Shown: piece by piece, positions 1-7,502 of the stretch
Numbering within the stretch: position 1 is the first letter of the stretch
Layout of the letters: each line of letters begins with the position of its first letter
Assembly: GCA_029222685.1 (NCBI GenBank)
Contig: JARHVB010000002.1
Coordinates: 62,001 to 126,000, forward strand
Origin: Terripilifer ovatus
GTDB lineage: Bacteria; Pseudomonadota; Alphaproteobacteria; Rhizobiales; Beijerinckiaceae
Direction of reading: 5' to 3'
DNA: 64,000 nt
Program-made: the position numbers and the translations under genes
Notes under the pieces: generated by a model
What the model was told of the DNA's origin: nothing
The model's database searches: none
What the model saw: only the letters and a program-made list of their open reading frames with translations

Positions 1-466
1 CGGCTGCCAGATGCTTCTAGAGAATCCGTCAACCTACGTCGCGTTCGCCGAAAGTGCCTATGCGGAAACCGACTTTATCGCTGAAGTCGTCAGACGCAGC
101 GGCTGCGGGCTGCTGCTCGACGTCAACAACGTCTTCGTCGCGTCGACCAATCAGCAGTGGGATCCGGTCGCCTACATCGAAAGCTATCCGCTCGCGAGCG
201 TGATGGAGATCCACCTCGCCGGTAACGACCGACAGGCGGACGAGGCCGGCAGGCCACTTCTCATCGACACCCACGACCGGCCGGTTGAGGATGCCGTCTG
301 GTATCTCTACGAACTCGCGGTGCGGCTGGTCGGCCCGGTACCAACGCTGATCGAGTGGGATGCACAGGTGCCGCCCTGGTCTATCCTCGCCATGGAAGCG
401 AAGCGGGCCGAGTCGATCATGTCCGCGAACCGACCGGAGGGACGACGCCATGCAGTCGCTTGCTGA
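1..466 (+). CDS. bufB: Bufferin maturation enzyme BufB (DUF692), C-terminal part
   Basis: The gene is cut by the left edge; about 154 C-terminal residues are present of a family that is usually 270-290 long. DUF692 proteins are TIM-barrel multinuclear non-haem iron oxidases (MbnB, TglH) that modify cysteines of ribosomally made peptides. The visible part keeps likely metal-binding motifs: ENPSTY, LLDVNN, EIHLAG, DTHD and LIEWD. The last 17 bases overlap bufC, which begins with its own GGAGG ribosome site. The order DUF692-DUF2063-DoxX-ECF sigma-NrsF matches bufferin operons, in which the enzyme turns cysteines of a small exported peptide into copper-binding heterocycles. The precursor peptide gene should lie just left of the window. 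The family is certain; the bufferin role rests on context. Confidence 0.9.
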   Translation, partial: GCQMLLENPSTYVAFAESAYAETDFIAEVVRRSGCGLLLDVNNVFVASTNQQWDPVAYIESYPLASVMEIHLAGNDRQADEAGRPLLIDTHDRPVEDAVWYLYELAVRLVGPVPTLIEWDAQVPPWSILAMEAKRAESIMSANRPEGRRHAVAC

Positions 467-1238
467 ACTGCAGCGGAGCTTCGCGACCGCGTTGCTCGAT
501 CCCGCACTTCCGGCGCCGGCAGGTCTGGTCGGGCCGGACGGGAAGCCGAGCTCGAGGCGCTTCGCCGTTTACCGCAACAACGTGATACTCGGCCTGACGC
601 AGACACTTAAGGATTCCTATCCCGTCGTGCATCGCATCGTCGGATCGGAATTCTTCCTCGCCTTGGCCCGCGCCTACGTCGTCGGCGATTTGCCCCGGTC
701 GCCGATGCTTTTCGACTATGGCGCGGGCCTTCCGAACTTCATCGGCCGATTCGAACCCGCTTCCGTGTTGCCGTATCTGGCCGACGTGGCGCGCATCGAG
801 CGCGCATGGACGGAGGCCTATCATGCGGCCGAGGCCTCGCCGATCAGTGTTTCGGAGTTCGCGGAGATCGCTCCGGACCGGCTTCCGGCTATCACTCTGG
901 TGCTGCATCCGTCGGTCCGGATCGTACGTTCTCGGTTTCCGGCGTTGTCGATCTGGCAGATGAACGTCGACGGTGGCGTTCCTGGTCCGGTCGATTTGAC
1001 GGCCGGGGGCGAAAACGCGCTCGTCATCCGGCCGGAGGCCGGCGTGGAGGTTCGATCGATTCCGAACGGTAGTCCGGAGTTCATCCACGCGCTCGGATCC
1101 GGAAGGCCGGTGCTGGCCGCTTTAAAGGAGGCTATTGCCGCCGATCCGGTCTTCGATCTTTCGGCGAATTTGTCGGATCTGATCCAGGCGGGCGCCGTTG
1201 TCAGTTACGGGTTCGCACAGGAGCTGCTACGGTCATGA
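450..1238 (+). CDS. bufC: Bufferin maturation partner BufC (DUF2063/HvfC family)
   Basis: A 262-residue protein starting at ATG 450, chosen because GGAGG lies 10 bases upstream and the protein then begins MQSLAELQRSFATALLD, the usual start of this family. The N-terminal DUF2063 helical domain (about residues 5-95) contains the family signature around RRFAVYRNNV and the GSEFFLALARAYV helix. The C-terminal half is less conserved. These proteins act as peptide-binding partners of DUF692 enzymes during RiPP maturation. The name 'putative DNA-binding domain' on such proteins is historical. It overlaps bufB by 17 bases and bufD by the ATGA at 1235-1238, so the three are translationally coupled. Assignment to the family is strong; the exact partner role is by homology. 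Confidence 0.88.
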   Translation: MQSLAELQRSFATALLDPALPAPAGLVGPDGKPSSRRFAVYRNNVILGLTQTLKDSYPVVHRIVGSEFFLALARAYVVGDLPRSPMLFDYGAGLPNFIGRFEPASVLPYLADVARIERAWTEAYHAAEASPISVSEFAEIAPDRLPAITLVLHPSVRIVRSRFPALSIWQMNVDGGVPGPVDLTAGGENALVIRPEAGVEVRSIPNGSPEFIHALGSGRPVLAALKEAIAADPVFDLSANLSDLIQAGAVVSYGFAQELLRS

Positions 1239-1747
1239 GTTCCTTCTCGGCCATGTCGACTGTCGAAGATGTCGTGCGGGACCTCATCCAGCGCCTCGCG
1301 CAGGTTGCCCTCGTCGTGGCGCCGCCGGTGCTTCGCATCGCTCTGGCGCTGCCGTTCTTCAAATCGGGATTGACGAAGTGGAACGGCTTCCTGTCCCTAT
1401 CGCCGGCGGCGTCTTTCCTTTTCGAAGACGAGTTCAAGCTGCATATCTTTGGACAAGTGTACAATTTTCCCTTTCCCACTGTGTTCGCGTACTTCGACGG
1501 TATCGCGGAGATCGTATTACCGGTCTTGCTGATCCTGGGATTCGCGACGCGCTTCAGCGCGCTTGCGCTCTTGGTCATGACGGGTGTGATCCAACTCGTC
1601 GTACCGGAGGGTTGGGCGAACTTCCATCTGCCGTGGGCAGCGCTCGCCGTTGCCCTTATGGCGCTCGGTCCCGGCAAGCTTTCGCTCGACCATCTCGTCG
1701 CCTCGCTCTGCCCGCCCCGAGCAGTCTCTAGCAGAGGCCGTCAATGA
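1235..1747 (+). CDS. bufD: DoxX-family membrane protein BufD
   Basis: A 170-residue integral membrane protein with about four hydrophobic segments and the DoxX-type opening VAPPVLRIALALPFFKSGLTKW. A polar loop carries LSPAASFLFEDEFKL, followed by the FAYFDGIAEIVLPVLLILG segment, typical of DoxX. DoxX proteins occur at the end of DUF692/DUF2063 operons; the molecular role is unknown, though redox or membrane integrity functions have been proposed for relatives. Start and stop both overlap neighbours by ATGA (1235-1238 with bufC, 1744-1747 with the sigma gene). Family call is firm; the bufD name is by position in the operon. Confidence 0.85.
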   Translation: MSSFSAMSTVEDVVRDLIQRLAQVALVVAPPVLRIALALPFFKSGLTKWNGFLSLSPAASFLFEDEFKLHIFGQVYNFPFPTVFAYFDGIAEIVLPVLLILGFATRFSALALLVMTGVIQLVVPEGWANFHLPWAALAVALMALGPGKLSLDHLVASLCPPRAVSSRGRQ

Positions 1748-2373
1748 CTGAGCGTAACGGCCACCCTCCGCAACTCAGACTCGTCGGCGGCGGCAAGGCG
1801 GGATCGGCTGGTCCCGAGCCCACGATCCGCGACACCGACTGGGCAATTCTGATGGCTCATGCCCAAGACGGCGACAGGTCGGCCTATCAGCGCCTGCTGT
1901 GGGAAATTACTCCCTACCTGCGTTCGCTGGCAACGCGCCGACATCGCGACCCGAGCGACGTCGAGGATGCGGTGCAGGACATCCTGCTGACCGTTCACGC
2001 GATCCGGCACACATTCGATCCGACCAGGCCGTTTGGTCCATGGCTCGTGACGATCGCGAACCGGCGATTCATCGACCGGCTGCGGCGGCAAGGGCGCCGG
2101 CGCGACCGGGAGACGCCCCTGACGTCCGAGCATGAAACCTTTTCCGAGCCTCAAGCGAACTTGGAAGAGAGACTGGATAGACACGAATTAGAGAAGGCGC
2201 TCGACGAGCTTCCCCCTATGCAGCGCAAGGCAGTACAACTACTCAAGCTCAAGGAGATGTCGCTGAAGGAGGCCTCGATGGCGAGCGGTATGTCGATCGC
2301 GTCGCTCAAGGTCAACGTCCATCGGGCGGTAAAGAGTCTGCGGAAGATATTGGGCGATCGGAGCGAGTCATGA
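1744..2373 (+). CDS. sigF: ECF RNA polymerase sigma factor (SigF-like)
   Basis: A 209-residue ECF sigma factor. Sigma region 2 spans about residues 45-115, with DVEDAVQDILLTVH (the core-binding helix) and FGPWLVTIANRRFIDRLRR (promoter melting/-10 recognition). Sigma region 4 spans about residues 145-200, with ALDELPPMQRKAVQLLKLKEMSLKEA and the SIASLKVNVHRAVKSLRKIL recognition helix. It is followed by an overlapping NrsF-type anti-sigma gene (ATGA at 2370-2373), the pairing known for SigF of Caulobacter, which responds to heavy metal/oxidative stress and drives bufferin-type operons. Here the sigma gene is co-transcribed with its probable targets, implying positive autoregulation. Sigma identity is certain; the SigF name is by homology and context. 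Confidence 0.9.
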   Translation: MTERNGHPPQLRLVGGGKAGSAGPEPTIRDTDWAILMAHAQDGDRSAYQRLLWEITPYLRSLATRRHRDPSDVEDAVQDILLTVHAIRHTFDPTRPFGPWLVTIANRRFIDRLRRQGRRRDRETPLTSEHETFSEPQANLEERLDRHELEKALDELPPMQRKAVQLLKLKEMSLKEASMASGMSIASLKVNVHRAVKSLRKILGDRSES

Positions 2374-3038
2374 TTGCGACACCCGATCTCATCGAGTCTC
2401 TCTCGAAGAACTTGAAGCCGATACGCCGGCTGCGTCCTCCGGTGACGCGCGCCGCCTGCTGGCTTCTGCTCGCCTCAGTGGTCGTTGGTCTCCTGGCGGT
2501 CAGCCAGGGGTTCCGTCCGGATCTAGCGACACGGATTTACGATCCATCGTTCACCGCCGGCATAATTGGAGCGATCCTGACGGGCGTGCTCGCCGCGGTC
2601 GCCGCCTTCCTGGTGAGCCTGCCAGACCGCTCGCGCTTGTGGCTCCTTCTGCCAGCGCCGGCAGTCGCCCTTTGGCTGACGAATGTCGGCTATCAGTGCC
2701 TCGGTGATTGGGTCTCGTTCGGCACCGACGGCGTCTTGATCGGAGAGGCGACGCGTTGCCTCGCCACGCTGGTACTCACTAGCCTGCCGCTGTCGCTCGC
2801 GATGCTCGTCATGCTGCGCTACGCGGCGCCGCTGCGTCCGACCGCGGTGACCTGCATGGGCAGCCTGTCAGTGGCAGCGATCACGGCGACGGCCCTGTCG
2901 CTCTTCCATTCGGGAGACGCGACACTCATGATAATCATGTTCAACATCGGGACGGCTGTGATGTTCGTCGGTCTCGGGGGCCTGTTTGGGCACCGCATTA
3001 TGCAATGGATCGCGCCGCGCCCGGCGATTCGCGATTAG
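2370..3038 (+). CDS. nrsF: NrsF-type anti-sigma factor (DUF1109)
   Basis: A 222-residue polytopic protein with about six membrane helices and a short cytoplasmic N-terminus (MIATPDLIESLSKNLKPIRR) typical of DUF1109. Two cysteines within membrane segments, C110 (NVGYQC) and C130 (EATRC), match the pair that NrsF needs for sensing metal or oxidant and releasing SigF. It overlaps the sigma gene by ATGA, fixing stoichiometry by translational coupling. Expected role: hold the ECF factor at the membrane until copper, cadmium, chromate or disulfide stress. The operon seems to end here, because the next reading frame is broken. The family call is strong and the signal is inferred. Confidence 0.88.
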   Translation: MIATPDLIESLSKNLKPIRRLRPPVTRAACWLLLASVVVGLLAVSQGFRPDLATRIYDPSFTAGIIGAILTGVLAAVAAFLVSLPDRSRLWLLLPAPAVALWLTNVGYQCLGDWVSFGTDGVLIGEATRCLATLVLTSLPLSLAMLVMLRYAAPLRPTAVTCMGSLSVAAITATALSLFHSGDATLMIIMFNIGTAVMFVGLGGLFGHRIMQWIAPRPAIRD

Positions 3039-3053
3039 CCGGAAAGGATCTCC

Positions 3054-3613
3054 ATGGTCCCACCTCCCGTCGTTGCTCGCCAAGGCCACGCTGATCGGCC
3101 TCTTCAAAACGTTACCGGAGGCGAAGCACTGCTGTGCGGGCCATCGCCGTTCACCGAGGCCGAACGCGAGATGATCGCGGCCCACTATCGGGCCTGAACG
3201 GCTGCCGGTATTGAGGGCATGCACGCCGCGACGGCCGAGCGTTTGGGCGGTTCCGCAAGGGGCAAATTGCTGCGCTACATGTAGGCGATCCCAAGGCCGA
3301 CGTGCCTACGAAGATGCAGCCGGTGCTGGAACTCGCCGCAAAGCTGACGGAGCGCACCAACGGCCTGACCAAGTCTGACGTCGATGCGGACTTAGCTGCG
3401 GGATAGGACGGCGATGCCTACTATCACCTCGTCGCGACCGTGGCGCCCTTCAACTCAACTACATGAACCGGCACGTCGAAGGCCTCGGTATTTGAGCTCG
3501 ATCAAGCCTACGTGGACGTCGCCCCGCAGCGCCTGGCCGACCGTGGTAATCGCCCGCTGATCGAGATGCTCGGAGAAGTCGGGGCGGGCCTGCCTCGGGG
3601 CAAATCGACGTAA
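3054..3613 (+). pseudogene. Decayed AhpD-like/carboxymuconolactone decarboxylase gene
   Basis: No open frame is intact, but pieces in several frames join into one protein of the peroxidase-related (AhpD/CMD) family. The pieces are LPSLLAKATLIGLFKTLPEAKH, then SPFTEAEREMIAAHY in another frame, then GMHAATAERLG, then VPTKMQPVLELAAKLTERTNGLTKSDVDA, DAYYHLVATVAPFN, and AYVDVAPQRLADRGNRPLIEMLG ending at a TAA at 3611-3613. At least three frame changes and several in-frame stops (3195-3197, about 3282, about 3403, about 3463) separate them. The motif that should read NGCRYCEGMHA has been destroyed, so the redox cysteine pair is lost. Degeneration this strong is unlikely to be sequencing error. Confidence 0.75.
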
Positions 3614-3711
3614 CCAACCGCCACGACCAACGAACAGTCCAGGAAAGCACAGCGGCCTCTGCGGAATGAAATGCCGGCATTGCGGGGGCGCTCGGAGGGA
3701 AGGAGAGATTC

Positions 3712-3996
3712 GTGCCGAAAGCTATCTGGAACGACAAAGTGATCGCTGAAGCGGAGCAAACCGAAGTTGTGGAGGGAAACCACTACTTCCCCCCGGATTC
3801 GCTGTCCGAGCAATATTTCAAGAATAGCGACACCGTCACTACGTGCGCTTGGAAGGGCATCGCGCGCTACTATACGATCGACGTGGACGGCAGCGTGAAC
3901 CCTGATGCCGCTTGGTACTATCCGAATCCCAAGCCGGCGGCCAGAAACATCGCTGGCAAGGTCGCTTTCTGGAAGGGCGTCAAGGTCGTTCCTTGA
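3712..3996 (+). CDS. DUF427 domain protein
   Basis: A 94-residue protein that is almost entirely one DUF427 domain: MPKAIWNDKVIAEAEQTEVVEGNHYFP at the start, then CAWKGIARYYTIDVDG and NPDAAWYYPNPKPAARNIAGKVAFW, which are the family's most conserved blocks. GGAGAG lies 6-9 bases before the ATG. DUF427 proteins are small beta-rich cytoplasmic proteins of unknown biochemical role. Here the gene stands alone after a decayed redox gene, and its last 17 bases overlap the convergent methyltransferase gene. Function cannot be assigned. Confidence 0.8.
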   Translation: MPKAIWNDKVIAEAEQTEVVEGNHYFPPDSLSEQYFKNSDTVTTCAWKGIARYYTIDVDGSVNPDAAWYYPNPKPAARNIAGKVAFWKGVKVVP

Positions 3997-4816
3997 GGTC
4001 TCCGGTGCGGGGGCCAGCATCCTTTGTGGCCGTCACGATCGAGTAGCCGAGGACGCCGGACTTGGCTGCGGCGAGCGCGTGCCGGACGATGTCCTTGGCC
4101 GCAGCGAGGTCAATGCCGGCTAGGTCAATCTTCTTCAGCCCGACCATGATCTCGGTCGTGAAAAGCCGCAACCTGATCGCCTCCACGAAGTCGATCAGAG
4201 CGCTATCATGCGCTTCCGTCACGCCGACAGCCAGACCGGCGCTGGCGAGCAACGCCCGATACTCGTCGAGCGGTCGCGCGTCCGCGACACACGCGATCCA
4301 GGCGGCGTCCCCTTCGAGTTCGCATGGCAGGCGGCCGCTGCGCGTGAGGTCGCTGATGCCGACCGTTCCACCGGACTTCAATACGCGCACGAACTCGGCC
4401 ACCGCCGTCGGCTTGTCCGGAAACGTGCATAGCGCACATTCGCAGACGACAGCGTCGAACGTCCCGTCGGCGAAGGGCAATCTCTCGGCATCGCCGCAGT
4501 AGAACGCGACCCTGTCGGCGAGCCTCAGGTTTCTTGCCTCCTTTGCCGCCGTCTCCACGCACCGCCGTCCGAAGTCGAGACCGACGACTTCGCAGCCGAA
4601 ACGCGCGGCGAGCACCAGCGCGCCGTCTCCGCGTCCGGACGCGACGTCGAGCACGCGGGAAGTCTGCGTCAAATTCAGGAGCCGACCCAGCCGCTCGGTG
4701 AGCTGCGCCCCGCCGGGGTGAAGGGCGTCGCCGACCAGAGTCCGGACGGCGGCGTGGTCGTACGCCGCCGCGCAGCAGCGCTTGATCGTCTCTGGCGAGA
4801 CTTGGAAGCCGGTCAT
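3980..4816 (-). CDS. Class I SAM-dependent methyltransferase, last gene of the VKOR/radical SAM operon
   Basis: A 278-residue protein with a Rossmann methyltransferase fold (Methyltransf_11 type). Motif I is VLDVASGRGDGALVLAARFGCEVVGLDFG (from about residue 55), the acidic residue after strand 2 is in VGLDFG, motif II is YCGDAERLPFADGTFDAVVCECALCTF, and motif III is EFVRVLKSGGTVGISD. The N-terminal 40 residues (RCCAAAYDHAAVRTLVGDALHPGG) form an extra conserved module with a CC pair, and CECALC supplies further cysteines. The ATG overlaps the stop of the radical SAM gene (ATGA at 4813-4816), so the pair is translationally coupled. The acceptor is unknown; an arsenite or thiol substrate cannot be excluded because of the cysteines. 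Methyltransferase identity is certain, substrate unknown. Confidence 0.85.
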   Translation of the reverse strand: MTGFQVSPETIKRCCAAAYDHAAVRTLVGDALHPGGAQLTERLGRLLNLTQTSRVLDVASGRGDGALVLAARFGCEVVGLDFGRRCVETAAKEARNLRLADRVAFYCGDAERLPFADGTFDAVVCECALCTFPDKPTAVAEFVRVLKSGGTVGISDLTRSGRLPCELEGDAAWIACVADARPLDEYRALLASAGLAVGVTEAHDSALIDFVEAIRLRLFTTEIMVGLKKIDLAGIDLAAAKDIVRHALAAAKSGVLGYSIVTATKDAGPRTGDLKERP

Positions 4817-6372
4817 CGCGCGCGCTTGTCGCCGAAGTCGAAGACGATGGGCTTCGGTTCGTAGGGCCGACCCTCCTTCCGGGCCCGGCGGCGCTCCGGC
4901 TCCATTGCGTTCAGTTGTGCGCGCGCCTGCTCGCGGTAACCGACGGTGTTGAATGTGCAGAACGGGATCTGCTTGCCACCCGGCAGCAGGAATTCCTTGC
5001 AGCACTTCATCGCGTTCTTCTGGTTGAACGTCCAAGGGTCCATGAAGTCCTGCAGCATGATCATGATCATGTTCTTGGCGATGCTGTTGATCGCCAGGCC
5101 GTCCGGAAGGTCGCAGGTCTGACACGAAATCGCGACCCGCCGGTTCGACGCATCGGAGCCGGCGACGGAGGACGAGGACCAGAGTCCTTCGAGCGCCGTC
5201 CTGATTTCTCGGCTGAAGTCCGGCACGATGCGGTTCGTAATATAGTCGAGATAGTCGCCGACGTCGATGATGCGCGGAAGCGGTGTCACCTTGCCATCCT
5301 CGACGAACGCGTAGGTCACCGAATTGCAAGTGGGGAAACAGCACGGCACCGGCACGAAGTCGGAGGCGACGAATTTGCCGGCGGTCTGCGTCTCGATCAG
5401 CCGGACGATCTCGGGAATCGTCATGCGCTGCATTGGGTCGTGGGTGGAGTGCCGCCCGGCGTGAAACGCCGGTTGGAAGGTGATGCCGCGGACCGCCGGA
5501 TGCGCGATCGCGAATTCGACGATTCGTCCGATCTCATGTTCATTGACGCCGCGTTCGATAGCGGGGACGATGGTCACGTCCAGTCCGATTGCCGCGAGGC
5601 GGTCTAGGGCACGGAGCTTCTCCTCCAAGATATCGGGTTCACCTCGGATCGCGCGATAGGTCTCGCGCTCGAAACCGTCGAACTGAAAGTAGAACGAGGG
5701 GCGGACCTTCTCGAGTTCGGTCAGAAACCTGTCGTCCCGGGCGATGCGCTTGCCATTGGTGTTTAGCATGACGAAGCGGATGTCGCGGGCGTAGGCGGCG
5801 CGGACGAAGTCGATGATCCGCGGATGCATCGTTGGTTCGCCACCGGAGAACTGGACGACCTCCGGCTGGCCTTCCGTGCGGACGTAGTCGTCGAGCATCT
5901 GCTCGACTTCCTCTATCGTGAGGCTGAAGCCGGGGGCGGCGTCCGCGAAGCAGAGCGGACAGTCCATGTCGCACGCGCTGTTCACCTCGATGATTCCGAG
6001 GCAGGTGTGCTGCTCGTGGTCGGGACAGAGCCCGCAATCGTGCGGGCAGCCCTCGTCGTGCCGCGTGCCGTACGCCAGCGGGATCGTGCCGGGCTTGTTG
6101 AAGCGGGCAAACGACACGTAGGCCCGCGCATCGTCGTAGACGAGCGCCATGAACGGCCCGCAATTCGAACACCGCTTGCTCATGTAGACCTTGTTGTCGC
6201 GAAGCAGGATCTTGGCATCGATCACCATCTTGCAGGATGGGCAGATACTGCGGGTGAGTTCGTGGAAGACGTAGTCCGAATCCACGCGCCGACCGGAAGA
6301 GCCTCCACCCGAAGCCTGACCACGGGCGAATGCAGCAAGGTTCTTGGCATCCATGGCCGACTTCTCCGACAT
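4813..6372 (-). CDS. Multi-cluster radical SAM enzyme (COG1964-like, tetraether lipid synthase relative)
   Basis: A 519-residue enzyme. The radical SAM motif CX3CX2C is C134, C138, C141 (SACDMDCPLC), followed by FSGGEP. Before it come two CxxC pairs (C44/C47 and C68/C71), arranged like a rubredoxin site, and a C109/C113/C116/C124 group. After the barrel come PCCFPTC, ISCQTCD, KCC and FCTFN, enough for further Fe-S clusters. This layout resembles the archaeal tetraether lipid synthase family (MJ0619/Tes, known to carry a rubredoxin-like iron and three 4Fe-4S clusters), and I recall these as COG1964. The ATG at 6372 shares one base with the VKOR stop; an upstream in-frame extension to 6810 overlaps that gene and reads as non-coding. 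What radical reaction it performs in this bacterium is unknown. Confidence 0.85.
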   Translation of the reverse strand: MSEKSAMDAKNLAAFARGQASGGGSSGRRVDSDYVFHELTRSICPSCKMVIDAKILLRDNKVYMSKRCSNCGPFMALVYDDARAYVSFARFNKPGTIPLAYGTRHDEGCPHDCGLCPDHEQHTCLGIIEVNSACDMDCPLCFADAAPGFSLTIEEVEQMLDDYVRTEGQPEVVQFSGGEPTMHPRIIDFVRAAYARDIRFVMLNTNGKRIARDDRFLTELEKVRPSFYFQFDGFERETYRAIRGEPDILEEKLRALDRLAAIGLDVTIVPAIERGVNEHEIGRIVEFAIAHPAVRGITFQPAFHAGRHSTHDPMQRMTIPEIVRLIETQTAGKFVASDFVPVPCCFPTCNSVTYAFVEDGKVTPLPRIIDVGDYLDYITNRIVPDFSREIRTALEGLWSSSSVAGSDASNRRVAISCQTCDLPDGLAINSIAKNMIMIMLQDFMDPWTFNQKNAMKCCKEFLLPGGKQIPFCTFNTVGYREQARAQLNAMEPERRRARKEGRPYEPKPIVFDFGDKRAR

Positions 6373-6767
6373 CACCCGAGCTTCCAGATCGAGTAGAGTA
6401 GCACTGGGGACAATACCGCGGTCGTAAGACAGTAGAAGCAGTAGCCGCCGAAGTTTATCATATCGCGGAGGCCGAGTACGTTGGCCGCCGTCGCCACGGC
6501 CGCGAGGATGAGCAGCGCGATCCAGACCCAGCGGGCTGGCGGAGCGAGCAACAGGCCTACGATCACGATGTACAGAGCCGCCCCGATGTAACCGTCCGGA
6601 ATCCCGAAGGGCCGCGCGAAGGGGGCGTCGGCGACGCCTTCGCATTGCTGACCGAGGAACGGACAGATGAGGCGCCCGACCAGACGGCTCTGGTACAGCC
6701 CGACGTAGAACATCGCGGCTGTGCTGGCCACTGAGACAGCGAAGGCGATGTGGCGGAAGTAACTCAT
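6372..6767 (-). CDS. Vitamin K epoxide reductase (VKOR)-like membrane protein
   Basis: A 131-residue protein with four predicted membrane helices. It has the VKOR layout: a loop cysteine pair C35 and C42 (LICPFLGQQCEGV), the IPDGYIGAALY segment, and a membrane CxxC, C110-F-Y-C113 (GGYCFYCLTT), that would react with quinone. The serine/threonine normally before the redox site is not obvious. Start at ATG 6767 is preferred because GAAGG lies 11 bases upstream; GTG 6779 is possible. It is the first gene of the operon (TGATG junction with the radical SAM gene). VKOR proteins oxidise thiols and pass electrons to quinone, or the reverse. There is no attached thioredoxin domain, so the partner may be one of the two downstream enzymes. 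Confidence 0.8.
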   Translation of the reverse strand: MSYFRHIAFAVSVASTAAMFYVGLYQSRLVGRLICPFLGQQCEGVADAPFARPFGIPDGYIGAALYIVIVGLLLAPPARWVWIALLILAAVATAANVLGLRDMINFGGYCFYCLTTAVLSPVLLYSIWKLG

Positions 6768-6779
6768 CGTCGCAGGCAC

Positions 6780-7329
6780 CTTCGATCGCCGCAGTAACCC
6801 GAAGGATCATGTGGCATCTATAGGGACAGTTCGATCGAGCTTCGGAAAGGTTACTGTCGTCGCACCGACTTTATGAGACCTCGCATGGGCGTTTTGGGGT
6901 CAAGTGTTAAATTCGGCGGTGCATGGACCATTCATTCAGTCGTGTTTCGCATCCAGGATCCGAGCCCGATTGCATGACGCGTCCGACGCGCGGGGGCGCT
7001 CAGCCTCACTGCCGGTCACGCTTTCCGTCGTCTGGATCGTGAACCGCTCGAAGAGCTGGTACGAGGGTGGACGCACTTCTGCGCGCCTCGCCGAGAGAGG
7101 CAGGCCGAGCCGTTAACTATGCCGAGGACAAGAAAATAGTCATTGATCGCAAGTATTCGCGGGCGGCGGAGCCTGCGGAGCAGAAGCTTGAAGGCGGAGT
7201 GCCCGTGCAAGCGGCTCTCGGCGACGAGGCGGCCGAACGGACGTGGACTTGAAACATGCTACGACAGATGGTGCCGAATTTATTGGATACAGCTATTCGA
7301 AATCAAATCGCAACCCAACAGGAGCGAGA
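6780..7329. other. Non-coding gap upstream of the VKOR operon
   Basis: About 550 bases with no convincing gene on either strand; short open frames here lack ribosome sites and recognisable sequence. The stretch next to 6780 must hold the promoter of the minus-strand VKOR operon, but no clear -35/-10 pair stands out to me. Confidence 0.5.
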
Positions 7330-7395
7330 TGGTGCGGGCGGTCGGACTCGAACCGGTGGATTTTGAATCTGCTGCGTCTTACAATTTCTCCAAAC
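7330..7395 (-). pseudogene. Decayed tRNA-Leu(CAA) remnant
   Basis: Read on the minus strand, this stretch keeps an intact tRNA 3' end (GTTCGAGTCC T-loop, GACCGCCCGC acceptor strand, CCA) and an anticodon loop TTCAAAA with CAA anticodon. It also keeps a D-arm-like block ending at about 7395. The long variable arm expected of tRNA-Leu is missing, the T-stem is no longer complementary beyond three pairs, and no 5' acceptor strand (GCGGGCG) is found. It therefore cannot fold as a tRNA. Such fragments are often left by integrative elements that use tRNA genes. Confidence 0.6.
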
Positions 7396-7502
7396 AGAAG
7401 ATGACGGCTCGCGTCGCCATGAGCGTACGATCGCATCCTTGAAGAGCAAATATCCAAAAGCAAGGAGATCGCAGAAAGCGCTAATCTCTCTGGGCTGAGA
7501 GA

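Noticed and set aside
29-451. 140-codon open frame opposite bufB
   Set aside because: It is an antisense shadow of a GC-rich gene; the plus-strand frame matches a known family.
3039-3700. Possible CRISPR or tandem repeats in non-coding stretches
   Set aside because: No regularly spaced direct repeats were seen here or elsewhere in the window.
4906-6396. Long plus-strand open frames opposite the radical SAM gene (4915-5607 and 5824-6396)
   Set aside because: They are complementary to a well-supported gene with all catalytic motifs and have no ribosome sites or family resemblance.
6373-6810. N-terminal extension of the radical SAM gene up to 6810
   Set aside because: The extra 146 residues are Arg-rich, overlap the VKOR gene in another frame and look non-coding; the ATG at 6372 overlapping the VKOR stop is the better start.
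6904-7252. Short open frames in the gap before the tRNA genes
   Set aside because: No ribosome site, no recognisable sequence and composition like non-coding DNA.
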